DNA from: Streptomyces sp. JJ66
GTDB taxonomy: Bacteria > Actinomycetota > Actinomycetes > Streptomycetales > Streptomycetaceae
NCBI RefSeq assembly: GCF_019303495.1
Contig: NZ_JAEVFI010000021.1
Span: 1 to 60,239 of the forward strand
Length of the DNA: 60,239 bases
Reading direction: 5' to 3'
In this document: in pieces, positions 35,544-44,141 of the stretch
How the letters are laid out: every line of letters begins with the position of its first letter
Position numbering within the stretch: the first letter of the stretch is position 1
The notes under the pieces: generated by a model
Told to the model about the DNA's origin: nothing
The model's input: the letters and a program-made list of their open reading frames with translations, nothing else
Database searches by the model: none
Position numbers and translations under genes: made by a program

Positions 35544-35597
35544 CGGCGCGGAGGCCGGTGGCAGCCCCTCAGGGCTGACTCACCGGCCTCCGCGCCG
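35544..35597. terminator. Bidirectional terminator between fxsA and rbpA
   Basis: Perfect 17-bp arms (35544-35560 and 35581-35597) with an inner AGCCCCTCAGGGCT stem. It serves the convergent fxsA and rbpA genes. Confidence 0.88.
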
Positions 35598-35640
35598 TAT
35601 CGTGCCGAGTCAGGTCAGCGCTGGCCGACCCCGGCGGCGC

Positions 35641-36015
35641 TTACGCCGACTTGCGGCTGTCGCGCGGATGCACCGCGATGTTCATCGCGCCGGAGCGCAG
35701 GACGGCCAGCCGCTCGGCCAGCACCTCCTCCAGCTCCTCGCGGGTACGCCGCTCCATCAGCATGTCCCAGTGCGTACGCGCGGGCTTGGTCTTCTTCTCC
35801 TCCGGGCCCTCGCCGTCTACCAGCAGAGCCTGGGAGCCGCAGACCTTGCATTCCCACTCCGGCGGGATCTCCGCCTCAACCGAGAACGGCATCTCGAACC
35901 GATGTCCGCTCTCGCATGCGTACTCCACGGCCTGGCGGGGTGCCAGGTCGATGCCGCGGTCCGTCTCGTAGCTGGTCACCACGAGTCGCGTGCCGCGCAG
36001 AGCTCGCTCACTCAT
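35641..36015 (-). CDS. rbpA: RNA polymerase-binding protein RbpA
   Basis: Actinobacterial transcription factor that binds the principal sigma factor and stabilises the open complex; 124 aa. The zinc site is present: C34, H38 (ACESGH) and C56, C59 (WECKVCGS). The C-terminal sigma-interaction domain runs through THWDMLMERRTREELEEVLAERL. ATG at 36015. A SigR-type promoter lies about 62-90 bp upstream, fitting the known thiol-stress control of rbpA in Streptomyces coelicolor. Product essential or growth-promoting in relatives. Confidence 0.96.
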   Translation of the reverse strand: MSERALRGTRLVVTSYETDRGIDLAPRQAVEYACESGHRFEMPFSVEAEIPPEWECKVCGSQALLVDGEGPEEKKTKPARTHWDMLMERRTREELEEVLAERLAVLRSGAMNIAVHPRDSRKSA

Positions 36016-36076
36016 GAATCGTGCCTCCCGGGCTTGTCGCCCACAGGACAGGTGTCGCTGTCGTCGTCATACCGGT

Positions 36077-36104
36077 CAACGTCCGGTCGGCGGTGAAGAT
36101 TCCC
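36077..36104 (-). promoter_or_regulatory. SigR-type (oxidative/thiol stress) promoter of rbpA
   Basis: On the minus strand GGGAAT (36104-36099), exactly 18 nt, GTTG (36080-36077): the SigR/SigH consensus GGGAAT-N18-GTT. It lies 62 bp from the rbpA start codon. A perfect element with perfect spacing. Confidence 0.85.
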
Positions 36105-36284
36105 GAATCGGGACATGCGTCAACGTACCCGGCCCGTCGTAGCCGCCCCTTGTTGTACCCGCCGGTGCCCGCTTTGTCACATCTGAGGGGCGGATGTCAC
36201 CCGGTGTTTCTTCCTGGTGGACACGCGGTTACGGTCGGACGTGGCGGGCTGAAGGCGTACACTACCGCTCCCGCCGCGCCGGGG

Positions 36285-37646
36285 CTAAATCCGGCCGGGG
36301 TCGGTGTTGCCCACCGCGGCCGCCGCCCGTCGAACCGGTACCCGCAGCAGGAGCAGGAAACCCAGGACGAAGAAGACCACCAGCGAGATGATCGCGTCCC
36401 GGTAGCTGCCGGTGATCTGGTAGGTCAGACCGAACAGCAGCGGCCCCAGCCAGCTCGTGCCGCGGTCGCTGACCTCGTACAGCGAGAAGTACTCCGCCTC
36501 CTTGCCGCGCGGCACGAGCTGGGCGTACAGCGAGCGGGACAGCGCCTGCGTGCCGCCCAGCACCATGCCGATCGCCGCTGCCAGGCAGAAGAACCACGCC
36601 GGCTGCCCGGCTGGCAGGAAGTAGCCGCACGCCACCACCGCCGTCCACGCCACCAGTGAGCCGAGGATCGTCCGCTTGGTGCCGTGGCGCTCGGCCAGTC
36701 GGCCCAGTCCCAGCGCCCCGAAGATCGCCAGCACCTGTACCAGCAGGATCGCGCCGATCAGTGTCTCCTGGGCCATCCCCAGCTCCTCCGCCCCGAACAC
36801 CGACGCCTGCGTGATCACCGTCTGCACGCCGTCGTTGTAGAGCAGATACGCCAGCAGGAACATCAGCGTGAGCGGGTAGCGGCGCAGCTCCCGCACCGTC
36901 TGGCCGAGCTGCCGGAAGCCGCCGCCCAGCGACATCCGGGCCCCGGCCACGGTCCCTGGCCGGTCCCGCAGGCGCGCCAGCGGCACCAGCGTGAACAGCG
37001 CCCACCACAGACCGGCCGACGACAGGCAGATGCGTACCGCCGTCCCCTCGCTCACCCCCAGCGACTCGTGCCCGAGGAACAGACCCAGGTTCGCCACCAG
37101 CACCAGCGCGCCCGCCGCGTACCCGAAGGCCCACCCGCGTGAGGAGACCGCGTCGCGCTCGTGCGGCTCGGCGATCTGCGGCAGATAGGCGTGGTAGACG
37201 ACGATCGACGCCGCGTACGCCACGTTCGCGGCGATCAGCAGGAAGCCGCCCAGCAGGTAACGGTCGCCGTCCAGGAAGAACATGCCCAGCGTCGCCGCGG
37301 CGCCGGTGTAGGCGAACACGCCCAGCAGTGGCTTCTTGCGTCCGGTCCGGTCGGCGACCGCGCCCACCAGGGGCATCACCAGGACCGACAGCAGGACCGA
37401 CACGGAGATGACGTACGCGAAGTACGAGCCGTCACGCACCGGGATACCCAGCGGGTAAACGTACCCGTCGGCGTCCGCCGCGCTCTTGGCGACCTCCGTC
37501 AGGTACGGGCCCAGGAACACGGTGAGCACACTGGTCTGGAAGACCGAGTTCGCCCAGTCGTACCAGTACCAGCCCCGCTGCTCGCGACGGCGTGCCCCCG
37601 CGTCGCCCGCGCCGTCCGCGGGCTCACTCACCGCCTTGGACTTCAC
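36285..37646 (-). CDS. UMF1/Atg22-family MFS transporter
   Basis: 453 aa integral membrane protein with about 12 TM helices. N-terminal EQRGWYWYDWANSVFQTSV is the UMF1 family signature; further family segments are GYAAGALVLV and GTQALSRSLYAQLVPRGKEAEYFSL. In this family the role is transport of uncharacterised solutes, possibly amino acids by analogy with fungal Atg22 vacuolar exporters. GTG at 37646 with GAGGAGG 8 nt upstream. The GDPD gene ends 75 bp upstream on the same strand. Confidence 0.88.
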   Translation of the reverse strand: MKSKAVSEPADGAGDAGARRREQRGWYWYDWANSVFQTSVLTVFLGPYLTEVAKSAADADGYVYPLGIPVRDGSYFAYVISVSVLLSVLVMPLVGAVADRTGRKKPLLGVFAYTGAAATLGMFFLDGDRYLLGGFLLIAANVAYAASIVVYHAYLPQIAEPHERDAVSSRGWAFGYAAGALVLVANLGLFLGHESLGVSEGTAVRICLSSAGLWWALFTLVPLARLRDRPGTVAGARMSLGGGFRQLGQTVRELRRYPLTLMFLLAYLLYNDGVQTVITQASVFGAEELGMAQETLIGAILLVQVLAIFGALGLGRLAERHGTKRTILGSLVAWTAVVACGYFLPAGQPAWFFCLAAAIGMVLGGTQALSRSLYAQLVPRGKEAEYFSLYEVSDRGTSWLGPLLFGLTYQITGSYRDAIISLVVFFVLGFLLLLRVPVRRAAAAVGNTDPGRI

Positions 37647-37721
37647 CTGGCCCCCTCCTCGCCGCGCCCGCCCGGCCGAGTGCCGCACCGGCTGTGGCCG
37701 AAACCGTATCCCGGCTCCCGC

Positions 37722-38489
37722 TCACCCCGTCCAGGCCCCGCGTTCGGCCAGCACCTCGCGCAGCCGCACCAGGTGGTCGGTCATCAGTCCGTCCACGCCC
37801 AGGTCCAGCAGCTCCCGCATCTGGTCGGCATCGTTCACCGTCCACACGTGCACCTGCATCCCCGCCCGGTGCGCGGCCCGCACGAAGGCCCGGTCGGCCA
37901 CGGGTATCCGCCCGTGCCGCACCGGCACCTGCGCCGCCAGCGCGCTCGGCCGCACCGGCACCGGCAGCCGCCATGAGCGCAGCCGCAGGGCCAGGACGCC
38001 GGACGTGCCCAGCGACGTCGCCAGCCGCGCCCCCGCCAGCGCCCGCGCCCGCACCACCCGCCGCTCGTCGAAGGAGCCCACACACACCCGGTCCCAGGCG
38101 TCCTGCTCCGCCAGCACCCGCAACAGCGGCACTAGCGCCGCATCGGCCTTGACGTCGATGTTCCACCGGGCGCGCGGGAACTCCCGCAGCAGCTCCGCGA
38201 AGAGCGGCACCGGCTCCCGGCCGCCCACCCGGGCCCGGGCCACCTCGGACCAGGGCAGGTCGGCGATGCGGCCCCGGGCGTCGGTCACCCGGTCCAAGGT
38301 GGCGTCGTGGAAGGCCGCCAGCACACCGTCGGCGGTGGCGTGCACGTCCGTCTCCAGGTAGCGGTAGCCCAGGTCCACCGCCCGGGCGAACGCGAACCGG
38401 GTGTTCTCCAGGCCCTCGGCCGTGCCGCCCCGGTGAGCGAAGGCGAGCGGGCGGGGATGGTCGAAGTAGGGATGCGCCGCAGTCGTCAC
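37722..38489 (-). CDS. Glycerophosphodiester phosphodiesterase
   Basis: 255 aa GDPD TIM barrel; hydrolyses glycerophosphodiesters to glycerol 3-phosphate and an alcohol. Key residues: FAHRGGTAEGLENT (catalytic His-Arg and Glu-Asn), LETDVHATADGVLAAFHD (metal ligands and second His), WNIDVKAD and VHVWTVND. No signal peptide, so cytoplasmic. GTG at 38489 without a good ribosome site; an earlier start is possible but not preferred. Confidence 0.9.
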   Translation of the reverse strand: MTTAAHPYFDHPRPLAFAHRGGTAEGLENTRFAFARAVDLGYRYLETDVHATADGVLAAFHDATLDRVTDARGRIADLPWSEVARARVGGREPVPLFAELLREFPRARWNIDVKADAALVPLLRVLAEQDAWDRVCVGSFDERRVVRARALAGARLATSLGTSGVLALRLRSWRLPVPVRPSALAAQVPVRHGRIPVADRAFVRAAHRAGMQVHVWTVNDADQMRELLDLGVDGLMTDHLVRLREVLAERGAWTG

Positions 38490-38665
38490 CGCCGCAGTAT
38501 CGCGTGCCCGCTCGCGCACCCCGGAACCGGCGCCACCCGGACACCGGTGCTGCGCCACCGCCCGGCACCGTCCCGCCGCGGCGCCGTGCTCCCGCGGCAG
38601 CCCACCCGGCCGATAGCCACTTGACGCGCCGCGCCAGCCGGGTGACATCCTGGAGCCACTGGCAA

Positions 38666-38684
38666 GGCCAATACGATGGCCAAT
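38666..38684 (+). promoter_or_regulatory. GGCCAAT direct repeat upstream of the MocR gene
   Basis: GGCCAAT occurs at 38666-38672 and again at 38678-38684 (period 12), together with a related TGGCAAGG at 38660. MocR/GabR regulators recognise direct repeats near their own start, so this may be an autoregulatory site. Confidence 0.45.
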
Positions 38685-38705
38685 CAGGGAAGGTGGCCTT
38701 CTGCG

Positions 38706-40208
38706 ATGCCCGAGTGGACCTCAGTGGTGGGTGCTCCGCAACTCGTGCGGCTCCTGCGCTCGCAGCGCACCACGCGGCCCGCACCCCGCGGCGGCACTCC
38801 CGCCTACCGCGCGCTGGCCGACGGCGTACGGCTCCTCGTCCTCGAAGGCCGCGTCCCCGTCGGTGCCCGGCTGCCCGCCGAACGCGAACTGGCCGCCGCC
38901 CTGTCGGTGAGCCGCACCACCGTGGCCGCCGCCTTCGAGGCGCTGCGCGCCGAGGGCTTCCTGGCCTCCCGCCGGGGCGCCGGAAGCTGGACGGCGGTGC
39001 CCGCGGGCAGCCCGCCGCCGTCCCGTGGCCTCAAGCCGCTGCCGCCGGAGTCGGCGGGAGGCGTCATCGATCTCGCCTGCGCCGCGCTTCCCGCCCCCGA
39101 ACCGCACCTGAGCCAGGCGTTCACCAGCGCCCTGGCCGACCTGCCGCCCTACGCGAGCACACACGGCGACTACCCGGCCGGCCTGCCCGATCTGCGCCGC
39201 GCCGTCGCCCGGCGCTACACCGCGCGCGGCCTGCCCACGCGGCCCGAACAGATCATGATCACCACCGGCGCGATGGGCGCCGTCGCCTCGATCTGCCGTC
39301 TGCTCGTCCCGCGCGGCGAGCGGGTAGCCGTCGAGCACCCCTCCTACGCCAACGTGCTGCACCTGATGCGCGACGCGGGCATGCGCCTGGTACCGGTGGC
39401 GATGGCCGACCGACTCGGCGGCTGGGAGCTGCCCGCCTGGCAGCAGGCGCTGCGGGCGGCGGCGCCCCGCATGGCCTACGTCGTCGCCGACTTCCACAAC
39501 CCCACCGGCGCGCTCGCCGACGAGGGACAGCGCCGTGACCTGGTGGCCGCCGCGCGCACCGCCGGTACCACCCTCGTCGTCGACGAGACCATGGCCGACC
39601 TCGCGCTGGACGAGACCACCGTGGCCGCACCGCCCCGTCCGGTGGCCGCCTTCGACCCCGGCGGCGCCACCGTCATCACCATCGGCTCGGTCAGCAAGGC
39701 GGTGTGGGCGGGCCTGCGCATCGGCTGGGTGCGGGCCGCGCCCGACGTCATCCGCCACCTCACCGCCGCCCGTGCCTGGGCCGACCTGGGCAGCCCCGTG
39801 CTCGAACAGCTCGCCGTCACCCGGCTGCTGACCGACGGCGGCTGGGAGCGCGCGGTGGCCGTGCGCCGCGCGGAGGCCCGCGCCAACCGGGATGCCCTGG
39901 TCGCCGCCGTCACCGAGCACCTGCCGGAGTGGGAGTTCACCGTCCCGCGCGGCGGCCTCACGCTGTGGGTGCGCACCGGAGGGCTCTCCGGCTCGCGCAT
40001 CGCCGAGGCGGGGGAGCGGCTCGGGGTCCGGGTGCCGTCCGGGCCGCGCTTCGGCATCGACGGCGCGTTCGAGGGTTACGTGCGGCTGCCGTTCACCGTG
40101 TCGGGCCCGGTGGCCACCGAGGCGGCCACCCGGCTCGCCACCGCGGCCCGGCTCGTCGTGGGCGGCCCCCACACCGAGCCCGACATCCCGCGCAGCTTCG
40201 TCGCCTGA
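38706..40208 (+). CDS. MocR-type regulator (GntR HTH fused to PLP-dependent aminotransferase-like domain)
   Basis: 500 aa. N-terminal GntR winged helix: GVRLLVLEGRVPVGARLPAERELA and LSVSRTTVAAAFEALRAEGF. The C-terminal fold-type I aminotransferase domain has the PLP lysine in GSVSKAVWAGLRIGW and DFHNPTGALADEG. In this family the aminotransferase half senses an amine or PLP-derived ligand and the HTH controls a neighbouring or its own gene. The ATG at 38706 has AGGTGG 9 nt upstream. An in-frame ATG at 38676 overlaps the direct repeat and is less likely. Divergent from the GDPD gene. Target not identified. Confidence 0.88.
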   Translation: MPEWTSVVGAPQLVRLLRSQRTTRPAPRGGTPAYRALADGVRLLVLEGRVPVGARLPAERELAAALSVSRTTVAAAFEALRAEGFLASRRGAGSWTAVPAGSPPPSRGLKPLPPESAGGVIDLACAALPAPEPHLSQAFTSALADLPPYASTHGDYPAGLPDLRRAVARRYTARGLPTRPEQIMITTGAMGAVASICRLLVPRGERVAVEHPSYANVLHLMRDAGMRLVPVAMADRLGGWELPAWQQALRAAAPRMAYVVADFHNPTGALADEGQRRDLVAAARTAGTTLVVDETMADLALDETTVAAPPRPVAAFDPGGATVITIGSVSKAVWAGLRIGWVRAAPDVIRHLTAARAWADLGSPVLEQLAVTRLLTDGGWERAVAVRRAEARANRDALVAAVTEHLPEWEFTVPRGGLTLWVRTGGLSGSRIAEAGERLGVRVPSGPRFGIDGAFEGYVRLPFTVSGPVATEAATRLATAARLVVGGPHTEPDIPRSFVA

Positions 40209-40235
40209 GGCCCGGGGGAGCGGCGGCCCCGGGCC
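40209..40235 (+). terminator. Terminator of the MocR gene
   Basis: GGCCCGGGG (40209-40217) and CCCCGGGCC (40227-40235), 9-nt loop, immediately after the stop. Confidence 0.6.
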
Positions 40236-40386
40236 CGCCGGACGCGCTACCGGGCGCCGGAGCCACTTCGCTCAGGCGGCGCCGCATCCTGGCGGAGGCA
40301 ACAACCCGGGGCCCCAACCAGGCGCGGCACCCGAGACTACCGCCGGGGCGCGGCACCGGCCGGGCACGGCCAGCCCGGCGCGGCGG

Positions 40387-42000
40387 TTACCGGGCCGCCG
40401 CCCGCCGTTCCTCCCGCACCGGGTCCACCGGGCCGGCCCCCTGCCGCGCGCCGTCGGCCGTACCGGGTCCGCCCTCCGCGCCCTCCGCGTCACCGTGCTC
40501 CTCGACGCCCACCACGGGGCCCGGCAGCAGGGCGGCCACCGCCTCCCGTTCCGCCTCACCGGCCAGCTCGTCGCAGGGGTCCGGAGTGGCGGGCACCTGG
40601 AGCCGCAGCACGGGGCCCGTGCCGAGCCGGGCAAAGCCGCGTCCGGGCGGCACCTCCCGCACCGGCGTGGTCTGCGGCGGTTCACCGAGCACCGCGCGCA
40701 CCTGCTCGGGCGTGGCCGACCCCAGCACCACCCGCGCCCTGGTGTAGGCCCGCACCACCTGCGCCAGCGCCTCCGCGCCCTCGAACTGTTCGGCCACTGC
40801 GACGGACACCCGCGCCGCCCGGCCATGCCGCAGGGCCACCTGCAGCAGCTCCTGTGGATCACCGCGCCCCTCGCCGCGCGCCAGGTGGCTGAGCACCGCG
40901 GGGCGGTCCACCAGCACCCACAGCGGTCGGCGCACCTCATCGGCCGGTGTCCCGGCCTGCCGGGCGCGGACGGCCGCCAGCAGCCGCCGCTCGGTCTCGT
41001 GCGCGGCCCACTGCAACGAGGCGAGCGCCCCCACCAGCGTCGTTTCCACTGACAGCACGCCCCGGCGCCCCGCCAGGCTCGCGTACTCGCCCAAGCCGGA
41101 CCCGTCGACGACGAGCACGTCCCCGTGGCGCAGCGCCTGCAGAGCCACCGACCGCAGCAGCGTCGTCGCGCCCGCGCCCGGCTGGCCCAGGGCCAGCAGG
41201 TGCGGCTCGGTGGAGCGGGGACCGGTGCGCCACACCACCGGCGGCACATCGCGGGATACCTCGCCGTCGCGCACCGGCAGCGTGCGCTGCACCGAGTCAC
41301 CGTCGGTGAACCCCAGCACCATCTCCCCGGGCGCGACGACGAACCGCTGGGCGTGGATTCCGGTCGGCAGCGGGGCGAGGGCGGTGAAGGCCAGCTCGCC
41401 CGCCTCCTCGTCCCAGTCGAACCGGAACTCGCGACTTCGCCCGGCCTTCGCGCACAGCACACGCTGCACCCGCAGTCGCGCCTCCAGCTCGCCGTCGGGG
41501 AAGCAGGGCGGGTAGCGCAGCACCAGCCGGGTGATCCGCCCATCCGCGTCGAACTCCTGCCCGGTGAAGGCCCGCTCGAAGGAGCCGCCGGGCGCGTACA
41601 GCGGTTCCGGGTGCGGGTCACCGGCCACGGTGAACACCGGCACCAAAGCCTCGTACAGCGCTTGCAGCCGCCTCGTCTGCTCCTCGGGCGGTGCGGCCTC
41701 CGCCACCGCCGGTGCCTCCTGCTCCCGCTCCCGCCCGTACCAGGCGGCGGCCCCGAGCAGGCCCGCACCGGCCAGCCACAGGCCGTACGGCATGAGCCAC
41801 AGGAACAGGGCGCAGGCCCCGGCCAGGAACAGCGCCGGGCCGCGCTGCTCCCTGGGGGTACGGCCCCACCAGTCGCGGGCCAGCGCGATCAGACGGCCTC
41901 CGCCGCGCCCCAGCACGCGCACCGGCTGGAGCGGGTCACCCGCGCCGTGGCCGAAGGGGCGGAACGGGACGCGGACCTGGGTGAGTGAGCGCCACGCCAC
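40387..42000 (-). CDS. sffA: SffA-like FtsK/SpoIIIE-family membrane ATPase
   Basis: 537 aa. Two TM helices near residues 55-90 (PALFLAGACALFLWLMPYG, then LAGAGLLGAAAWYG), a large linker, then a RecA/FtsK-like ATPase region (LLALGQPGAGATTLLRSVALQAL; DVLVVDGSG; RPLWVLVDRPAVLSHL). In Streptomyces SffA is guided to sporulation septa by SmeA and assists chromosome segregation. The P-loop reads GQPGAGATT, with Ala278 in place of the invariant Lys, so ATP binding may be altered. GTG at 42000 with GGGAGG upstream, 16 bp after the smeA-like gene: the operon order matches smeA-sffA. Confidence 0.8.
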   Translation of the reverse strand: MAWRSLTQVRVPFRPFGHGAGDPLQPVRVLGRGGGRLIALARDWWGRTPREQRGPALFLAGACALFLWLMPYGLWLAGAGLLGAAAWYGREREQEAPAVAEAAPPEEQTRRLQALYEALVPVFTVAGDPHPEPLYAPGGSFERAFTGQEFDADGRITRLVLRYPPCFPDGELEARLRVQRVLCAKAGRSREFRFDWDEEAGELAFTALAPLPTGIHAQRFVVAPGEMVLGFTDGDSVQRTLPVRDGEVSRDVPPVVWRTGPRSTEPHLLALGQPGAGATTLLRSVALQALRHGDVLVVDGSGLGEYASLAGRRGVLSVETTLVGALASLQWAAHETERRLLAAVRARQAGTPADEVRRPLWVLVDRPAVLSHLARGEGRGDPQELLQVALRHGRAARVSVAVAEQFEGAEALAQVVRAYTRARVVLGSATPEQVRAVLGEPPQTTPVREVPPGRGFARLGTGPVLRLQVPATPDPCDELAGEAEREAVAALLPGPVVGVEEHGDAEGAEGGPGTADGARQGAGPVDPVREERRAAAR

Positions 42001-42016
42001 GTGAACCTCCCGGCCG

Positions 42017-42211
42017 CTAGAGGGCGATTCCGCCGAGCAGGCTGGCCAGCTTGTCGCTGCCCGCCTGAATGCCGGGGCCGATGGCGGTTCCGGCCAGGTA
42101 GAAGCCGAACAGCGCGCAGACCAGGGCGTGGGACGGCTTGAGGCCGTGTTTGCGGAAGAGCAGGAAGCCGATCACTCCGAACAGGACGACGCCGGAGATG
42201 GACAGGACCAT
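42017..42211 (-). CDS. smeA: SmeA-like small membrane protein, copy 1
   Basis: 64 aa. MVLSISGVVLFGVIGFLLFRK is one TM helix and HALVCALFGFYLAGTAIGPGI a second. SmeA is a small septal membrane protein of about this size that recruits SffA. ATG at 42211 with AGGAGA 5 nt upstream; a longer reading from 42283 runs into the inverted repeat. Directly upstream of the sffA-like gene. It is about 65% identical by eye to the second copy at 42368. Confidence 0.75.
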   Translation of the reverse strand: MVLSISGVVLFGVIGFLLFRKHGLKPSHALVCALFGFYLAGTAIGPGIQAGSDKLASLLGGIAL

Positions 42212-42235
42212 GAGTTCTCCTGGAGTGGAGGCGTG

Positions 42236-42268
42236 CATCACTTTCTGTGATGACAGCTTCACAGAAAG
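42236..42268 (-). promoter_or_regulatory. Overlapping inverted repeats in the leader of smeA copy 1
   Basis: A perfect 10-bp inverted repeat CTTTCTGTGA (42241-42250) / TCACAGAAAG (42259-42268) with 8-nt loop overlaps a second one, CATCAC (42236-42241) / GTGATG (42247-42252). The two stems are mutually exclusive. They lie 25-57 bp before the smeA copy 1 start, in a local AT-rich patch. May be an operator or a small leader switch. Confidence 0.55.
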
Positions 42269-42367
42269 CACCGGGTCGTCCAACAGGCAAAAGGGTGAAT
42301 CGGCATTTCATCACTCTGATCGCGTGACAGGCCAGCCGTCCTCGGGGCCGTAGACCACCGGCTTCTG

Positions 42368-42562
42368 TCAGAACGTCAGTCCGGACACCAGCGAGGCGAT
42401 CATGCTCCCGCCCGCCGCGATCCCCGGGGCCATCGTGGACCCCGCCAGGTAGAAGCCGAACAGGGCGCACACGAGGGCGTGCGAGAACTTCAGCCCGCCC
42501 TTGCGGGAGAGCAGGAAGATGATGATCCCGAGGAGGAGGACGCTCGAGATGGACAGGTCCAT
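42368..42562 (-). CDS. SmeA-like small membrane protein, copy 2
   Basis: 64 aa. MDLSISSVLLLGIIIFLLSRK (first TM) and HALVCALFGFYLAGSTMAPGI (second TM), almost collinear with copy 1: the block SHALVCALFGFYLAG is identical. Start ATG at 42562 with GGAG upstream. Located 156 bp upstream of copy 1. A tandem duplication of a sporulation-septum gene, or a diverged partner. The gap 42563-42844 (282 bp) before the VOC gene should contain the promoter. Confidence 0.75.
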   Translation of the reverse strand: MDLSISSVLLLGIIIFLLSRKGGLKFSHALVCALFGFYLAGSTMAPGIAAGGSMIASLVSGLTF

Positions 42563-42844
42563 GAAGGGCTCCGGAAAGGGGATGGCCAGCGGGTTTCCCC
42601 AGGTTCACCAGCCGCCGCACACCCCGCAAACCGGCAGGACCGGATGGCGGAGGGCCTCGCGTACACCGCGCCGCCGCTCCCGCGAGAATTTTCCGCGCCC
42701 GGCGATGAGTTCGCGTGCCGGCCGGCGTCTGTAGGGATGACGGCCCCAACAGGCCAGCCTGACCGAAGGCCGCACCAGCCCGCCGGGCGGCTGCCCGCTG
42801 TGAACGCGTGGCACTCACCGGCCCAGGAGAGAGAAGAGGACCCC

Positions 42845-43258
42845 ATGGCTACCCAGATTCACGTCAACCTGCCCGTGAAGGACTTGCCCGCCGCCAAGAA
42901 GTTCTTCGCCGAACTCGGTTACGCCTTCGAAGCCGAGTTCACCGACGACAACGCCGCCTGCCTCGTCATCGAGGACAACATCTACGTGATGCTGCTGACC
43001 GAGGACTTCTTCCGGAGCTTCTCCAAGAAGGAGATCCCGGACACCGGCAGGACCGCCGAGGCGATCCTCGCCCTGGGCGTGGACAGCCGTGAGCGGGTGG
43101 ACGAACTCGTGGACAAGGCCCTGGCAGCGGGCGGCACGGCCACCCGGGAGCCGATGGACGAGGGCTTCATGTACGCCCGCAGCTTCCAGGATCTGGACGG
43201 CCACCTGTGGGAGGTCATCACCCTGGACCTGGAGGCCATGCGCGCGCAGCAGGGGTGA
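42845..43258 (+). CDS. VOC-superfamily (glyoxalase/bleomycin-resistance fold) protein
   Basis: 137 aa. Start IHVNLPVKDLPAAKKFFAELGYAFEAEF is typical of the VOC fold, with the second half ending DLDGHLWEVITLDLEAM. This subgroup often contains extradiol-dioxygenase-like or antibiotic-binding proteins; no clear metal triad was assigned. Function unknown. ATG with GAGAGAAGAGG upstream. Followed by a hairpin at 43389. Confidence 0.85.
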   Translation: MATQIHVNLPVKDLPAAKKFFAELGYAFEAEFTDDNAACLVIEDNIYVMLLTEDFFRSFSKKEIPDTGRTAEAILALGVDSRERVDELVDKALAAGGTATREPMDEGFMYARSFQDLDGHLWEVITLDLEAMRAQQG

Positions 43259-43388
43259 CGCCGCCCGGGCGGTCCCGGTAGCGCGGCGCGGCTGGCGGGC
43301 ACGGGGGCCACGCCAGCCGTCGCCGCTCCCCAGCGGCCGGTGGCCGGCCCACGGGGTGGTACGTGCCACGGGCCAGGCCCGGGCACGG

Positions 43389-43426
43389 CGTTACGCCCGG
43401 CGGACTGTCACCCGTCGGGCGTAACG
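43389..43426. terminator. Hairpin in the VOC/DUF427 convergent gap
   Basis: CGTTACGCCCG (43389-43399) pairs perfectly with CGGGCGTAACG (43416-43426), 16-nt loop. The gap 43259-43623 is otherwise without a supported gene. Confidence 0.6.
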
Positions 43427-43623
43427 TTCACCAAGCGGCAGCTTGTGCGCAGCCAGCCCGCCGACGTGCTCGGCGGCTGACCGATCGGCGCGGCGGTCGT
43501 CACGGCCTGGGCGCGGCTGTTTTGTGCCTGGCCGGTCCACGTACCGAGCGGGCGGAACGCCGGGGGGCGACGCCGCATGCGCACGTGCCACCCGCGCTGA
43601 CACTGCCCCGGCACCGGACGGGC

Positions 43624-43986
43624 TCAGCCGCGCAGGACTTCGGTCGCGTAGAAACACAGGTGACCCGCGATCGCGGCCACCTCCGCCCGTGGCTCCCGGT
43701 ACGCCCAGGCGACGTCGGCGGGGCTGTCCGGCAGTGACCAGTACGAGGCCGTTCCCTTGAACGGGCAGCTCGTGGTCGTCGCCGAGGGCACCAGCAGGTC
43801 CATGCGCACGTCCTGAGGCGGAAGGTAGTACCGCACCGGCAGCCCGGTCTCGTGCAGCAGCACCGGCCGGTGGCTCTCGGCCAGCACCTGCCCGCCCACC
43901 GCCGCGCGAACGTGCCGCTCACCCTGCTCAACCCGGACCCGGTGCCCGCCACCGCCGCTGCCGTGCGGATGTGCTGTCCCGCCCAT
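43624..43986 (-). CDS. DUF427-domain protein
   Basis: 120 aa. Core motifs of DUF427: ETGLPVRYYLPPQDVRMDLL, SCPFKGTASYWSL and AIAGHLCFYATEV. Small beta-barrel (often on cytoplasmic side), function unknown. The ATG at 43986 has AGGAG 5 nt upstream. Divergent from the P450 gene, which starts 156 bp away. Confidence 0.85.
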   Translation of the reverse strand: MGGTAHPHGSGGGGHRVRVEQGERHVRAAVGGQVLAESHRPVLLHETGLPVRYYLPPQDVRMDLLVPSATTTSCPFKGTASYWSLPDSPADVAWAYREPRAEVAAIAGHLCFYATEVLRG

Positions 43987-44108
43987 GATCGCTCCTTGTA
44001 TGGGAACCCGTGCCAACAGCGATCGTAACCGTCACTCTGCGCACCCAGTATTCAGCTCCAGGTACGAAGGCGGTCTGGTCGAGCTCACAAATGATCAATA
44101 ACCTGTAG

Positions 44109-44125
44109 CAGTACGTACGTTACTG
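44109..44125 (+). promoter_or_regulatory. Near-palindrome upstream of the P450 gene
   Basis: CAGTACGTACGTTACTG, with 5-bp arms CAGTA/TACTG round a GTACGTAC core, 16 bp before the P450 start in an AT-richer patch. Typical of a dimeric repressor operator such as a TetR-family site. No regulator gene is adjacent. Confidence 0.4.
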
Positions 44126-44141
44126 ACTTTCAGGGAGCACG

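Noticed and set aside
36112..36284. Regulatory RNA in the gap between rbpA and the UMF1 gene
   Set aside because: No convincing hairpin or promoter pair could be found.
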